14,759 nucleotides of DNA from SBAX01 sp043806315 (GCA_043806315.1 JAZDHF010000205.1:1-14759); one strand, 5' to 3'; numbered from the stretch's first letter, positions 1-6,707 are shown. Translations and numbers: made by a program. The notes: generated by a model not told the origin, from the sequence alone.

Positions 1-152
1 AAGAGTTTGTGGTGGCCGGCCAAAGCGGGTTCCAGAAGCTGGTGTTCGACGGGCTTCTTCTCGAACACATCATAGTCGGTGATGAACTTGCCGCCGACTT
101 GCTGAATCTGAATCATGTGCCCGAACTCGATGGGCTTGGCCGCCTTGCCTGG
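1..152 (-). pseudogene. ISNCY-like transposase fragment, cut by the window edge and interrupted
   Basis: Read on the minus strand from 152 downward, an open frame gives PGKAAKPIEFGHMIQ, followed by a GGKFITDYDVFEKKPVEHQL segment and then LLEPALAGHHKL up to the window edge. From memory, this matches the middle of the DDE domain of ISNCY-family transposases, where a GKxxKPxEFG stretch is followed by an ITxYxVxxxxPxDxxLL segment. An in-frame TAA at 155-153 and no extended frame beyond it show that the 5' part is missing or frame-disrupted. The only ATG (116-114) lies inside the conserved region, so it is not a convincing start. The product would be an insertion-sequence transposase; here it is most likely a remnant. 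The rest of the fragment lies outside the window, so its length and the presence of the catalytic residues cannot be judged. Confidence 0.55.
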
Positions 153-238
153 TTACGCCTTTGGAACGTTCCAAACGTCAACAGTTAAGACGTTCCGGAC
201 TCAAGGTCCCTTCTACGAAATCTTGCGAAAAGACCCAT

Positions 239-445
239 TTTCTGAGACTGTAGCATGGCTACAGAGTTCGGACACGAAAACGAGGCCCAATCCCCCAGCC
301 GTTTGCTGAGAATCGCTGTCGGAGGGGAGCGAACGAGGTTGCGGTGGATCACCGCTCAGTCTCGTTGGGGTTTTGCCTGTTTTTCTCGCCCGGTTCGCCC
401 TCCTCGGGCGCGATCCACTCTGCAATGATGCTACAGTCTCTGAAA
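239..445. repeat. 207-bp MITE-like element with imperfect 29-bp inverted ends
   Basis: The left end (239-267) and right end (417-445) are inverted copies matching at about 24 of 29 positions, including a perfect 13-bp core (GAGACTGTAGCAT at 244-256, complement at 428-440). The left end is itself a hairpin: CTGTAGC at 248-254 pairs with GCTACAG at 258-264. No target-site duplication is obvious. The interior has no credible reading frame. The element lies next to the transposase fragment at 1-152, so it may be a non-autonomous derivative of that insertion sequence or two of its ends brought together; this is inference. Outside it, I see no gene in 153-506. Confidence 0.5.
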
Positions 446-506
446 TCCAGGCACTTGCGTGCTATAAACCCGGTACGTGGCGTGGGTTACGAAGCGCTAA
501 CAAGAT

Positions 507-561
507 GGCCTGCAGCTGACTTATAATCGCTTGGTCGGGGGTTCGAATCCCTCCAGGCCCA
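507..561 (+). pseudogene. tRNA-Ile(UAU) remnant lacking the D-arm
   Basis: The 3' two-thirds of a tRNA are recognisable. There is an anticodon loop CTTATAA around 520-526 (anticodon TAT), a T-arm GGGGG-TTCGAAT-CCCTC at 537-553, and an acceptor 3' strand CAGGCCC at 554-560 followed by discriminator A at 561. GGCCTG at 507-512 can pair with CAGGCC at 554-559, so the acceptor 5' strand seems retained, but it runs directly into the anticodon arm: about 20 nt containing the whole D-arm are absent. The anticodon stem is weak, with a C-C mismatch. No CCA is encoded. An integrative element could have left such a 3' tRNA fragment as an attachment-site scar. It is unlikely to be a functional tRNA. Confidence 0.6.
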
Positions 562-594
562 ATGGCGCTGGGGGCGTCGATGAAGCGCAAAAGA

Positions 595-620
595 CCGGGT
601 GCGTCGCACGACGCACCCGG
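595..620 (-). terminator. Rho-independent terminator-like hairpin after the TSP3 gene
   Basis: CCGGGTGCGTC (595-605) and GACGCACCCGG (610-620) form a perfect 11-bp GC-rich stem with loop GCAC. Read on the minus strand it begins 35 nt past the TAG of the TSP3 lipoprotein gene (stop at 658-656) and is followed by TCTTTTGCGC, a short T-run. The position and symmetry fit an intrinsic terminator; the T-tract is weak. Confidence 0.6.
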
Positions 621-655
621 CCCGCTTTGACGCGTGTTTCGGCTGTCGGCGCGTC

Positions 656-2884
656 CTAATCGCAGAACGCAGCCACGCTGATCGTCGCCTCGGCCTCATC
701 GAGCAAACCGGCGGTTCCGAAGACCTTGACCGTCAGGGTGACGTTCTGAGGCGTCTGGGCGGCCGTGTTCACCGTCATCACCCCGGACGTCTGGTTGATG
801 TTCAAAGTCACGCCGGCCGGCAAGGTTGCGCCGTCGGCGGCGAAGAACAGCTCTTGAACCAGGTCCTCGGGAATCCCCTCAATGATCGTGAAGTCTTTCA
901 GATTGATGGAACCGCCCTGCGCCACGCAGGGTGGCAAGCCGTTCCACGTCACCACCGCCACCTGCACCTGAACGGTCAACATACCGCTCAATCCCTCGCC
1001 CGGGTAGGCCGCGGAGCACCCCGAGACCACGAAGTTCAGATTCGTCGTCTGGCTGTCCGGCGGTGTCGGCGTCGTAAACGTGGCCGCACTGGTGCCATTG
1101 GGCAAGAGATTGGTTACGCTGAGCGGATCGCCCACCTTCTGGCGCCAGACGGCCGTCCAATCGGCGGGTACTGTCTCGGCCAGGTCGATCAAGACTGTCT
1201 CGCCGGGTTTTGCGTCTCCGCTGCTTTTCGTGAGGTTTCCCGGGGGAGGGGGTACAAACGTCGAGATGTACCTCGGGATGGTCACGGCGACGTTATCGCT
1301 ACCCTCGGTGAACCCCGTCAGCGTGGCCTTCGCCGTGAAAGTCAGGACCTGCGCCACATCCTCCGGCGCGTCGCGGTTGGCAGCGATGATAATCGGCGTC
1401 GTGAAAGACAACGTTCCGTTCAGATTGTCCGTCGCGCCGATCACCGGTCCACCGGTTTGGGACCACCGGACCGTCGCCCCCGCGGGCGCCGTCGCCGTTC
1501 GGGTCACCTCTTGGCACGGGAAGGCGCTGCGGTCCTGCCCGGCGTTCACCGACACGGGGGTCAGGGTCGGAGTCGTCCCTCCGCCGCAGCCGTCCTCGCA
1601 CAGGTCACCGCAGTTGTCGCCATCGGCGTTGGCCTGATCGGGGTTGGCATTGACCGGGCAATTGTCGCAGGCATTGCCGACCCCGTCGTGGTCGGTGTCC
1701 GCTTGGTCATGGTTTGCCACCGCGGGGCAGTTGTCACACGCATCGCCGACGCCGTCACCGACACCGCCGCCCTCGGAGTCCTTCTGGTCCGTGTTGGCCT
1801 TTAGCGGACAGTTGTCGCAGGCATCTCCCACGCCGTCGCCGTCCGTGTCCTTTTGATCCGCATTGGCGACCGTCAGGCAGTTGTCGGTGTCATCCGGTGC
1901 GCCGTCGCCGTCCCGATCACCCTCGCACGCGTCGCCGACGCCGTCGCCGTTGGCGTCCGCCTGGTCGGGGTTGGCGTTGGCCGGGCAGTTGTCGCACGCA
2001 TCGCCCACACCGTCCCCATCGGCATCCGCCTGGTCGGCGTTGGCCACATCGGGGCAGTTGTCGGACACGTCGCCCACCCCGTCGCCGTCGCCATCGTTTT
2101 GATCGGGGTTTGGTTCAGGACTGTTATCGCACGCGTCGCCGACCCCGTCGCCGTCGGTGTCGGCCTGATCCGGGTTGCCGAAGGTCAGGCAGTTATCCAC
2201 ATCGTCACCGACGCCGTCCCCGTCACGGTCGCCTTCGCACGCGTCGCCCACGTCGTCCTCGTCTTCGTCGGCCTGATCCGTGTTGGCAGTGCTCGGACAG
2301 TTGTCGCAAAGGCCGCCGATTCCATCCTCATCGTCGTCGGCTTGGTCAGCGTTGGCGATATCCGGGCAGTTGTCGCAGGTGTCGCCGACTCCATCACCGT
2401 CAGCGTCAGCCTGGTCCGCGTTGGCGTCGTTGGGGCAATTGTCACATACGTCGCCGCGACCGTCGTCGTCGGCATCGGCCTGGTCGGTGTTGGAGACATC
2501 ACGGCAATTGTCGGACACGTTGCCGGCCCCGTCGCCGTCGGAATCACCCTGGCCGGGGTTCGGGTCGGTCGGGCTGTTGTCGCAAACGTCGCCGACGCCG
2601 TCGCCATCCATGTCCGCCTGATCGGCATTGGCCACGGTCGGGCAGTTGTCGCAGGCGTCGCCGATGCCGTCGCCGTCCGTGTCGGCCTGGTCGGCGTTGG
2701 CGACATCAGGACAGTTATCGTCCCGACCCACGCCGTCGCCGTCGCTGTCGCCGAACAGGTTCCCAAAGCCGGTGCACCCGCGGCCCAGGTTGCCGCACCC
2801 GATCATCACGCACAGCGTCAGGGCCGCGAAACCACCCGACAGACGGAACACTCCAACCCGATCCATGAATCGCTCTTGACTCAT
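656..2884 (-). CDS. Thrombospondin type 3 repeat lipoprotein-like surface protein
   Basis: This 742-aa protein has three parts. Residues 1-30 look like a lipoprotein signal peptide: basic start, hydrophobic core, then MIGC with Cys30 as the likely lipidated residue (Met at -3 is non-canonical). Residues 46-436 hold about 16 thrombospondin type 3 repeats of the form DxDGDGxGDxCDNCPxxANxDQ; the aspartates bind calcium in this family and the Cys pairs form disulfides. Residues 437-742 look like beta-sandwich modules: a PKD-like segment with VRWSQTGGPV near 473-482, a second similar segment, and a terminal cadherin/Ig-like segment. The role is probably structural or adhesive at the outer membrane or cell surface; the exact function is unknown. 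I chose ATG 2884-2882 because GAGGTGG sits just upstream; a TTG four codons earlier (2896) would overlap that site. The gene is divergent from rex. High-GC repeats create long non-coding frames on the opposite strand. Confidence 0.85.
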   Translation of the reverse strand: MSQERFMDRVGVFRLSGGFAALTLCVMIGCGNLGRGCTGFGNLFGDSDGDGVGRDDNCPDVANADQADTDGDGIGDACDNCPTVANADQADMDGDGVGDVCDNSPTDPNPGQGDSDGDGAGNVSDNCRDVSNTDQADADDDGRGDVCDNCPNDANADQADADGDGVGDTCDNCPDIANADQADDDEDGIGGLCDNCPSTANTDQADEDEDDVGDACEGDRDGDGVGDDVDNCLTFGNPDQADTDGDGVGDACDNSPEPNPDQNDGDGDGVGDVSDNCPDVANADQADADGDGVGDACDNCPANANPDQADANGDGVGDACEGDRDGDGAPDDTDNCLTVANADQKDTDGDGVGDACDNCPLKANTDQKDSEGGGVGDGVGDACDNCPAVANHDQADTDHDGVGNACDNCPVNANPDQANADGDNCGDLCEDGCGGGTTPTLTPVSVNAGQDRSAFPCQEVTRTATAPAGATVRWSQTGGPVIGATDNLNGTLSFTTPIIIAANRDAPEDVAQVLTFTAKATLTGFTEGSDNVAVTIPRYISTFVPPPPGNLTKSSGDAKPGETVLIDLAETVPADWTAVWRQKVGDPLSVTNLLPNGTSAATFTTPTPPDSQTTNLNFVVSGCSAAYPGEGLSGMLTVQVQVAVVTWNGLPPCVAQGGSINLKDFTIIEGIPEDLVQELFFAADGATLPAGVTLNINQTSGVMTVNTAAQTPQNVTLTVKVFGTAGLLDEAEATISVAAFCD

Positions 2885-2887
2885 AAG

Positions 2888-2894
2888 CCACCTC
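2888..2894 (-). promoter_or_regulatory. Shine-Dalgarno site fixing the TSP3 gene start
   Basis: GAGGTGG on the minus strand lies 3 nt before ATG 2884-2882, with its AGG 6 nt from that ATG. This favours the ATG over the upstream in-frame TTG at 2896, which would overlap the site. Confidence 0.6.
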
Positions 2895-3150
2895 AAGACC
2901 TAGTTTTATCGTTCAGAGGGAAACGCCAGCCGGAACTTTACCGGAGCGCACCAAACCCCGCAACCGGTCTTCCCAGCTAAACACTCCGGGCCCCACGACC
3001 CGATGGACGTAGACCCTGCGTTTATCGGTCACCGTCGGCCTCAACTGTCGTTAATACCCGTATCGAGGGGCCGCGACGATGGGAACCCAGCCGTCGAACG
3101 GGCGAACCAAGTGGCGTTGGGTGCCACGGTCAATTCCGGCGCGAGCCTGG

Positions 3151-3274
3151 GTGCCCCACCGCTTGCGGTGGGGGACTGATGTTCAGTTCCGTGATCGTCC
3201 CATGAGTGCCCGGAGTCCCGGCGCGCCGGGATACTCTGCCGAGTCGGTCCCCCAGCCCAAGGGCTGGGGCACCC
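3151..3274. repeat. Paired inverted hairpin element around a 16-bp palindrome
   Basis: The left hairpin is CCCCACCGC-TT-GCGGTGGGG (3154-3173) and the right hairpin is CCCCAGCCC-AA-GGGCTGGGG (3250-3269). Each has a perfect 9-bp stem. The left unit, with flanks GGGTG and GACTGA, matches the reverse complement of the right unit, with flanks GGGTG and GACCGA, so they are inverted copies of one repeat whose stems differ by compensated changes. Between them is a perfect palindrome TCCCGGCGCGCCGGGA (3216-3231). A smaller hairpin CGTGGG-TCC-CCCACG follows at 3280-3294. This is REP/BIME-like architecture; the function is unknown. Confidence 0.65.
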
Positions 3275-3322
3275 AAACCCGTGGGTCCCCCACGACCCTC
3301 CCGACGTTCAGGCCGCCTTGAC

Positions 3323-3351
3323 TTGATTTTTGAGCACCGGCTGTGCATAGT
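3323..3351 (+). promoter_or_regulatory. Candidate rex promoter
   Basis: TTGATT (3323-3328), a 17-nt spacer and CATAGT (3346-3351) resemble a sigma-70 type promoter, each box matching the consensus at 4 of 6 positions, with TG two bases before the -10. The rex ATG follows 32 nt downstream. This is a pattern match only. Confidence 0.35.
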
Positions 3352-3383
3352 CCGCACGTCAGTCATCGAGATGGCGGGGCTCC

Positions 3384-4028
3384 ATGGCCAAGTCGGAAAA
3401 CATCCCGGCCCCGGCGGTCCGGCGGTTGAGCTTCTACCTGAGGCAACTTGAGGCCTTTAGCGAGGACAACCGTACGACGGTCTCCAGCCGGGAGCTCGGT
3501 GAGGCCTTGGCTCTATCCGACGCCCGGGTCCGCAAGGACCTCGCCTGTTTTGGGCAGTTCGACCACCCGGGGATCGGGTACCGCGTTCCGGAGTTGATCC
3601 AGCAGGTGCGCCGCATCCTGGGTACGGATCGAACCTCGCACGTGCTCCTGGTCGGGGCGGGCAACCTGGGTCGGGCGTTGATCGCCTTCCGTGGGTTTGC
3701 CAAACGGGGCTTCGAGCTGGTCGCGGTTTTTGATAAGGATGCGGCCAAGATCGGGGAGATGACCGGCGGACCGAACGCAAACCGCATCCAGCCGCTGTCG
3801 GAGATGCCTGCGACGGTCAGGAAGCATTCCATCCGCGTGGGGATCCTGGCCGTGCCCGCCACGGCGGCCCAGCAGGCGACGGAGGAGATGGTGGCCGCCG
3901 GGATTCGCGGCATCTTCAGTTTCGCGCCGGTGACCTTGCAGGTCGGCGCGGAGGTCGAAGTGGCGTCCGTTGATCTGACGATCCATCTCGAACAGCTTTC
4001 GTTCCAGGTGAGCGGATCGCCGGCGTAG
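3384..4028 (+). CDS. rex: Redox-sensing transcriptional repressor Rex
   Basis: This 214-aa protein has the usual Rex length and order. Residues 1-80 are a winged-helix DNA-binding domain, including RKDLACFGQFDHPGIGY at 50-66, the conserved Rex recognition region. Residues 86-205 are a Rossmann domain with VLLVGAGNLGRAL at 87-99, whose GxGNLG loop binds NADH. The C-terminal segment LTIHLEQLSFQV (198-209) matches the helix that swaps between subunits of the Rex dimer. In known systems Rex represses respiratory and fermentative genes when the NADH/NAD+ ratio is low and releases DNA when NADH is high. The ATG at 3384 has a GGGG stretch about 4 nt upstream. The gene is monocistronic in view and divergent from the TSP3 gene. 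Menaquinone genes lie 2.7 kb away on the other strand; regulation of them by this Rex is only a suggestion. Confidence 0.93.
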   Translation: MAKSENIPAPAVRRLSFYLRQLEAFSEDNRTTVSSRELGEALALSDARVRKDLACFGQFDHPGIGYRVPELIQQVRRILGTDRTSHVLLVGAGNLGRALIAFRGFAKRGFELVAVFDKDAAKIGEMTGGPNANRIQPLSEMPATVRKHSIRVGILAVPATAAQQATEEMVAAGIRGIFSFAPVTLQVGAEVEVASVDLTIHLEQLSFQVSGSPA

Positions 4029-4345
4029 ATGCGCGTCATCGGTCGCTCGCAAGCGGTGTATCGTCGCGTCGGCGGCGATCAAATAGGTATGCTGTCCCCG
4101 GATTACTTCCCCGGATTAACCCGGATTAACCCGATTAACGTGCGAGACGTCCGCGAGAAGTGATTCCGGTCCAGCCGCTTGCGATATTCGCCGAAGGGCG
4201 TGGATGGCAGAACGTCGCCGTTGCGGTATACTCTCGCCCGATCCGGAGTGCCCCATGTCGGGCATAACTCGCAATACGACGATGGGACTCCGGCGCTCCA
4301 ACCGCTCCGAGCGGGAGCGGAATCTGTGCCAACGGAGCCAATTGC
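4029..4345. other. Intergenic region between rex and the metallopeptidase-like gene
   Basis: No gene is visible. Besides the tandem repeat at 4098-4140, it holds TATACT at 4227-4232, a possible -10 box for the downstream pair with no good -35, and a 7-bp hairpin CCGCTCC/GGAGCGG (4302-4308 with 4314-4320) shortly before the downstream ribosome site. No strong terminator for rex was found. Confidence 0.5.
4098..4140. repeat. Short tandem repeat of CCGGATTAAC
   Basis: Two exact CCGGATTAAC units (4111-4130) are followed by a shorter CCGATTAAC (4131-4139) and preceded by a diverged CCGGATTACTT copy (4098-4108). It lies 70 nt after the rex stop and has no coding capacity. Its role is unknown; slippage is a likely origin. 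Confidence 0.6.
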
Positions 4346-5716
4346 GTGACCGTTCTCGCAGCAGCGGAGTCCCGAGGGTCGTTTTTTGAGCCTATCACTC
4401 TTGGGCTTCACGCTCCTACCGACTTCTCCGAACTCCGCAAGTATCGAGACGATATATCCGTGCGAGGCGGTGCAACCTTTGTGCATGAACTGGCGCACTA
4501 TCTACAGTTCTACGGGACGATCTTCGGCTACAACTACCTACTTGCAACGCGTGCTTGCTCGATCTGCTTGCAGGACGGCATGACATCGATGTCCGGTGTT
4601 GAGGGCCTCACGTTTCCAGCCGCAACTTGGCCAATCGATCTCGCACGAGTCTTCCCTTCACAGAAGGACCGCGACTTCTACACACAGGCTATTTTGTTGA
4701 ACCGCTACTACAACGAGGAGTTGTACGGATATACGTACAATCATTTTGGCCGCAGCAACATGCCTGTGCGAGTTGACGGTTACTCTGTGCTCACGTCCCC
4801 TCTTTACTTAGAGTTGCACGATGGAACGGTCTTCCCTTTTACAGGTGAGACGCTTCTAGAGAACTGGGCCGTTTGCCAGGAAACACAGTTCCTGTCATCG
4901 TCAGTCCCGCATGATTTTGCGAATCGCTTCATCGAGGCCACTTATCTGAGCCTTCCGAGTCAAATTCAGGCTCGTTACGTGGGAATCGCCATGTGGTTTG
5001 CGACCTACGATCTCACGGAGATCGAGCCACTTTTGTATTTCACGTTGCTTAATCAGCCTCAAGAAGGGTTCTTGGAACGATTGGGAGATTACACGCTTGC
5101 TTTTCACACCAAGAAGCTACTTACGAGATTCCGCCACCTCGCGGATCTTTCGCGACCAACAACCGACAATGAGGTGCGAGAAGTTCTCAACCGGATCGCC
5201 GAGGTTTCGGGATTGGCTGATCCTTTGCAGACTCTTGCGAAGGGTCGTGACCTCTTGAAGTCAACTGCCCACAGCGATTCCTGGGTAGTTGACTGGATTA
5301 GTTGGCGAATCTGGGACTGGTTTCTTGAAGAGCCGTTGCGTATCCTGACATGGCCAGAGAATCTTCAATCAGTGTTGAAGGGAATCCCGCTGGTGAAGCT
5401 TCATTTTGCGAACCGCAGCGACGGAGAAACGCTCAACGTTCTGAACGTCGCACCGAATGAACTTAAATCGGAGCAGGTTCGCAGGATCAAGCGTCACCAC
5501 GATTACGCGGAACGCTTGCATGTGATAACCGGCTTGTACAATCAGGCGAGCTTGCGGTGCCCGCACGTGTGGGATCGCATGCCAGACCTGTGCGAGTCAT
5601 GTAAAGTGTGCTCGGGGACTTTGCCAGATGAGAAGATCGGTGACGATTGCCCAGTGATGCAGAGACACGGTGACCTAATTGGGATTGCAGGCCGAGGAAT
5701 CTCGGCGGGAGTGTAG
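4346..5716 (+). CDS. Uncharacterised HELAH-motif zinc-metallopeptidase-like protein
   Basis: This 456-aa protein carries ATFVHELAHYLQFYG at 43-57, a classic HExxH zinc site with His47 and His51 as ligands and Glu48 as catalytic base. A third ligand could be Glu172 or Glu179 in TGETLLENWAVCQE (166-179), which would give a gluzincin-like layout; this is inference. The middle is rich in aromatic residues and has no obvious membrane span or signal peptide, so it is probably cytoplasmic. The C-terminus has five Cys between 405 and 435 (RCPHVWD, LCESCKVC, DDCPV), a possible second metal site. I do not recognise a named family. The start is GTG at 4346, with GGAG 9 nt upstream; the frame is open from 4268 but offers no other start. 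The following gene begins 2 nt after the stop. By eye GC is near 50 percent against about 63 percent in rex, suggesting transfer. Confidence 0.75.
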   Translation: MTVLAAAESRGSFFEPITLGLHAPTDFSELRKYRDDISVRGGATFVHELAHYLQFYGTIFGYNYLLATRACSICLQDGMTSMSGVEGLTFPAATWPIDLARVFPSQKDRDFYTQAILLNRYYNEELYGYTYNHFGRSNMPVRVDGYSVLTSPLYLELHDGTVFPFTGETLLENWAVCQETQFLSSSVPHDFANRFIEATYLSLPSQIQARYVGIAMWFATYDLTEIEPLLYFTLLNQPQEGFLERLGDYTLAFHTKKLLTRFRHLADLSRPTTDNEVREVLNRIAEVSGLADPLQTLAKGRDLLKSTAHSDSWVVDWISWRIWDWFLEEPLRILTWPENLQSVLKGIPLVKLHFANRSDGETLNVLNVAPNELKSEQVRRIKRHHDYAERLHVITGLYNQASLRCPHVWDRMPDLCESCKVCSGTLPDEKIGDDCPVMQRHGDLIGIAGRGISAGV

Positions 5717-5757
5717 GAATGTCAGAGCAAATCACAGTGATTGTAGGTATGTCAGAG
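5712..5757 (+). repeat. 30-bp offset duplication of a translation start region
   Basis: TGTAGGAATGTCAGAG at 5712-5727 recurs as TGTAGGTATGTCAGAG at 5742-5757 (15 of 16 match). The 30-nt offset keeps both ATGs (5719 and 5749) in the same frame, so the small gene has two near-identical start contexts. Confidence 0.7.
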
Positions 5758-6042
5758 TCTGAAGGGCGAGCAGGTTCTGGAAGTGCTCTCCATGCCCCAG
5801 GCGGTAGGTTTACGGAAATCGAGCTAGATACTCAGAGAATCGCGGACGAAATGTCAAAGCTCTTGCGATGTATTGAGGAGGTCGAGACTCCACAGAAATC
5901 ACGCTTCGACATATCCGAGATTCAGTTCAATCTTGGGATAAACGCGAAGGGGAGACTGGCAATCTTCTCCTGCGGTGCAGAGGCAGGGCTCGAAGCGGCA
6001 ATCAAGGTGACCATCATACGGCGGGTGGCACATTCGGATTGA
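5719..6042 (+). CDS. Small protein resembling the Trypco1 (trypsin-co-occurring 1) domain
   Basis: The 107-aa product ends in FDISEIQFNLGINAKGRLAI and CGAEAGLEAAIKVTIIRR. This follows the pattern I know from Trypco1 / CU044_2847-type proteins (a VEVEFGxKLSAEAG-like strand pair followed by AEANFKVTLxW), with similar total length. Trypco1 domains were described by sequence analysis as partners of trypsin-like peptidases and NTPases in predicted prokaryotic conflict systems; their biochemical role is not established. Here the partner would be the HELAH protein encoded 2 nt upstream, which argues for one transcript and a shared function. The start is uncertain: ATG 5719 or the duplicated ATG 5749, ten codons later; I took the first because GGGAG precedes it closely. 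The similarity is recalled, not searched. Confidence 0.65.
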   Translation: MSEQITVIVGMSESEGRAGSGSALHAPGGRFTEIELDTQRIADEMSKLLRCIEEVETPQKSRFDISEIQFNLGINAKGRLAIFSCGAEAGLEAAIKVTIIRRVAHSD

Positions 6043-6066
6043 CGGGCAGGCCCGCCCGTCCCACCC
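6023..6066 (+). terminator. Two-part hairpin at the end of the Trypco1-like gene
   Basis: GACGGGC (6041-6047) pairs with GCCCGTC (6054-6060). Directly outside it GGGTGG (6023-6028) can pair with CCACCC (6061-6066), leaving a 12-nt bulge on the left. The structure spans the TGA at 6040-6042. There is no T-run, so it may be a REP-like element rather than an intrinsic terminator. Confidence 0.35.
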
Positions 6067-6257
6067 CTGTTGTACGCCGCGCCGCCGCCGACCTGCATCC
6101 AGATGCCGTCGGCGTCCCTTGTGGCCTGCGCGACCGCGTAGCGGAAACGCGGCGATCGACGTGATCATCGCGAACGCGGGCGTGATGCCGATGGCGCCTT
6201 GGAAGTTGGGAATGCCGGGGACACCATACACATTCCTGTGACGATCGACCGTAACAT
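6067..6257 (-). pseudogene. Possible frameshifted remnant of an unknown protein gene
   Basis: On the minus strand, ATG 6257-6255 has GGTAGGGAG just upstream and begins MLRSIVTG. A second frame continues with NVYGVPGIPNFQGAIGITP and then AFAMITSIAAF, and a third with RYAVAQATRDADGIWMQVGG. Each stretch looks protein-like and they abut, so two single-base indels would join them; one would be in the AAA run at 6145-6147. I do not recognise the protein. Chance open frames in high-GC DNA are a real alternative. Confidence 0.25.
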
Positions 6258-6707
6258 CTCCCTACCTTCCAGAGGCGATGATCGTGCGCGGATATCGCCT
6301 GATCCGCCAATCCAAATGCTTAATGACTGGTGGCTTCGCCGCCTGATCGGTCCCATACGCCCCGCGACCGAGCGCCAGTCACGTTATTAGAGCAGGAACG
6401 TAGCGTAGGTCATCGACCTGCCAGTAAGCAATGCGCCCCCTCCGCGCGCCGACACATAGTACCGCGACAGGGATGGAGCGGTCCGAGGAGAAAACGCTAT
6501 TTGTCAAACAAAGCCGGTTGAAAGCCAAAAAACAGTGGTTTCAAGAAGTGACACAGCGTGACACTCACCGAAAAAAACGTACTCGCAAAACGAACCCATT
6601 TGACTGCCATGCTTGATAATTGCAAGCGTCAGCAACGCAGGGCCGCGGGTAAGAACCATTACCGGCGTCGCCGCAATTCGTTTGACGTTGAACTTTGTTG
6701 CAGGCGC
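6258..6707. other. Gene-free stretch downstream of ubiA
   Basis: I see no supportable gene, RNA or terminator here. The only pattern noted is a direct repeat GTGACAC at 6548-6554 and 6558-6564. Base composition drops around 6480-6700 relative to the flanking genes. Confidence 0.5.

Larger units (their letters stand above)
2885..3383. other. Divergent intergenic region between the TSP3 gene and rex
   Basis: There is no credible gene in these 499 bp. The half near the TSP3 gene (2895-3060) should carry its promoter, but I could not place a good -35/-10 pair; GATAAA on the minus strand near 2910 is a weak -10 candidate. The half near rex holds a structured repeat (3151-3274) and a candidate rex promoter (3323-3351). 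I saw no Rex operator of the TTGTGA-N-TCACAA type. Confidence 0.6.

Noticed and set aside
115..309. 64-codon plus-strand open frame
   Set aside because: It is antisense to the transposase fragment at its start, with no ribosome site and no recognisable sequence.
507..561. Functional tRNA gene
   Set aside because: The D-arm is absent and the anticodon stem is mismatched; a bacterial tRNA of this form is not expected to work.
1620..2740. CRISPR-like regularly spaced repeats such as GGGCAGTTGTCGCA
   Set aside because: The spacing and 'spacers' are simply the codons of the calcium-binding TSP3 repeats; spacers are similar to each other, unlike a CRISPR array.
1853..2980. Long plus-strand open frame with Val/Ala/Gly-rich periodic sequence, plus others at 599-1804 and 1714-2868
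   Set aside because: They are antisense shadows of the TSP3 repeat gene; the periodicity is that of the DGDGxGD repeats read backwards, and there is no family match or proper ribosome site.
6199..6250. Plus-strand phrase VGNAGDTIHIPVTID, reminiscent of cohesin-type domains
   Set aside because: It is only about 15 residues in a frame with no further similarity; probably chance.
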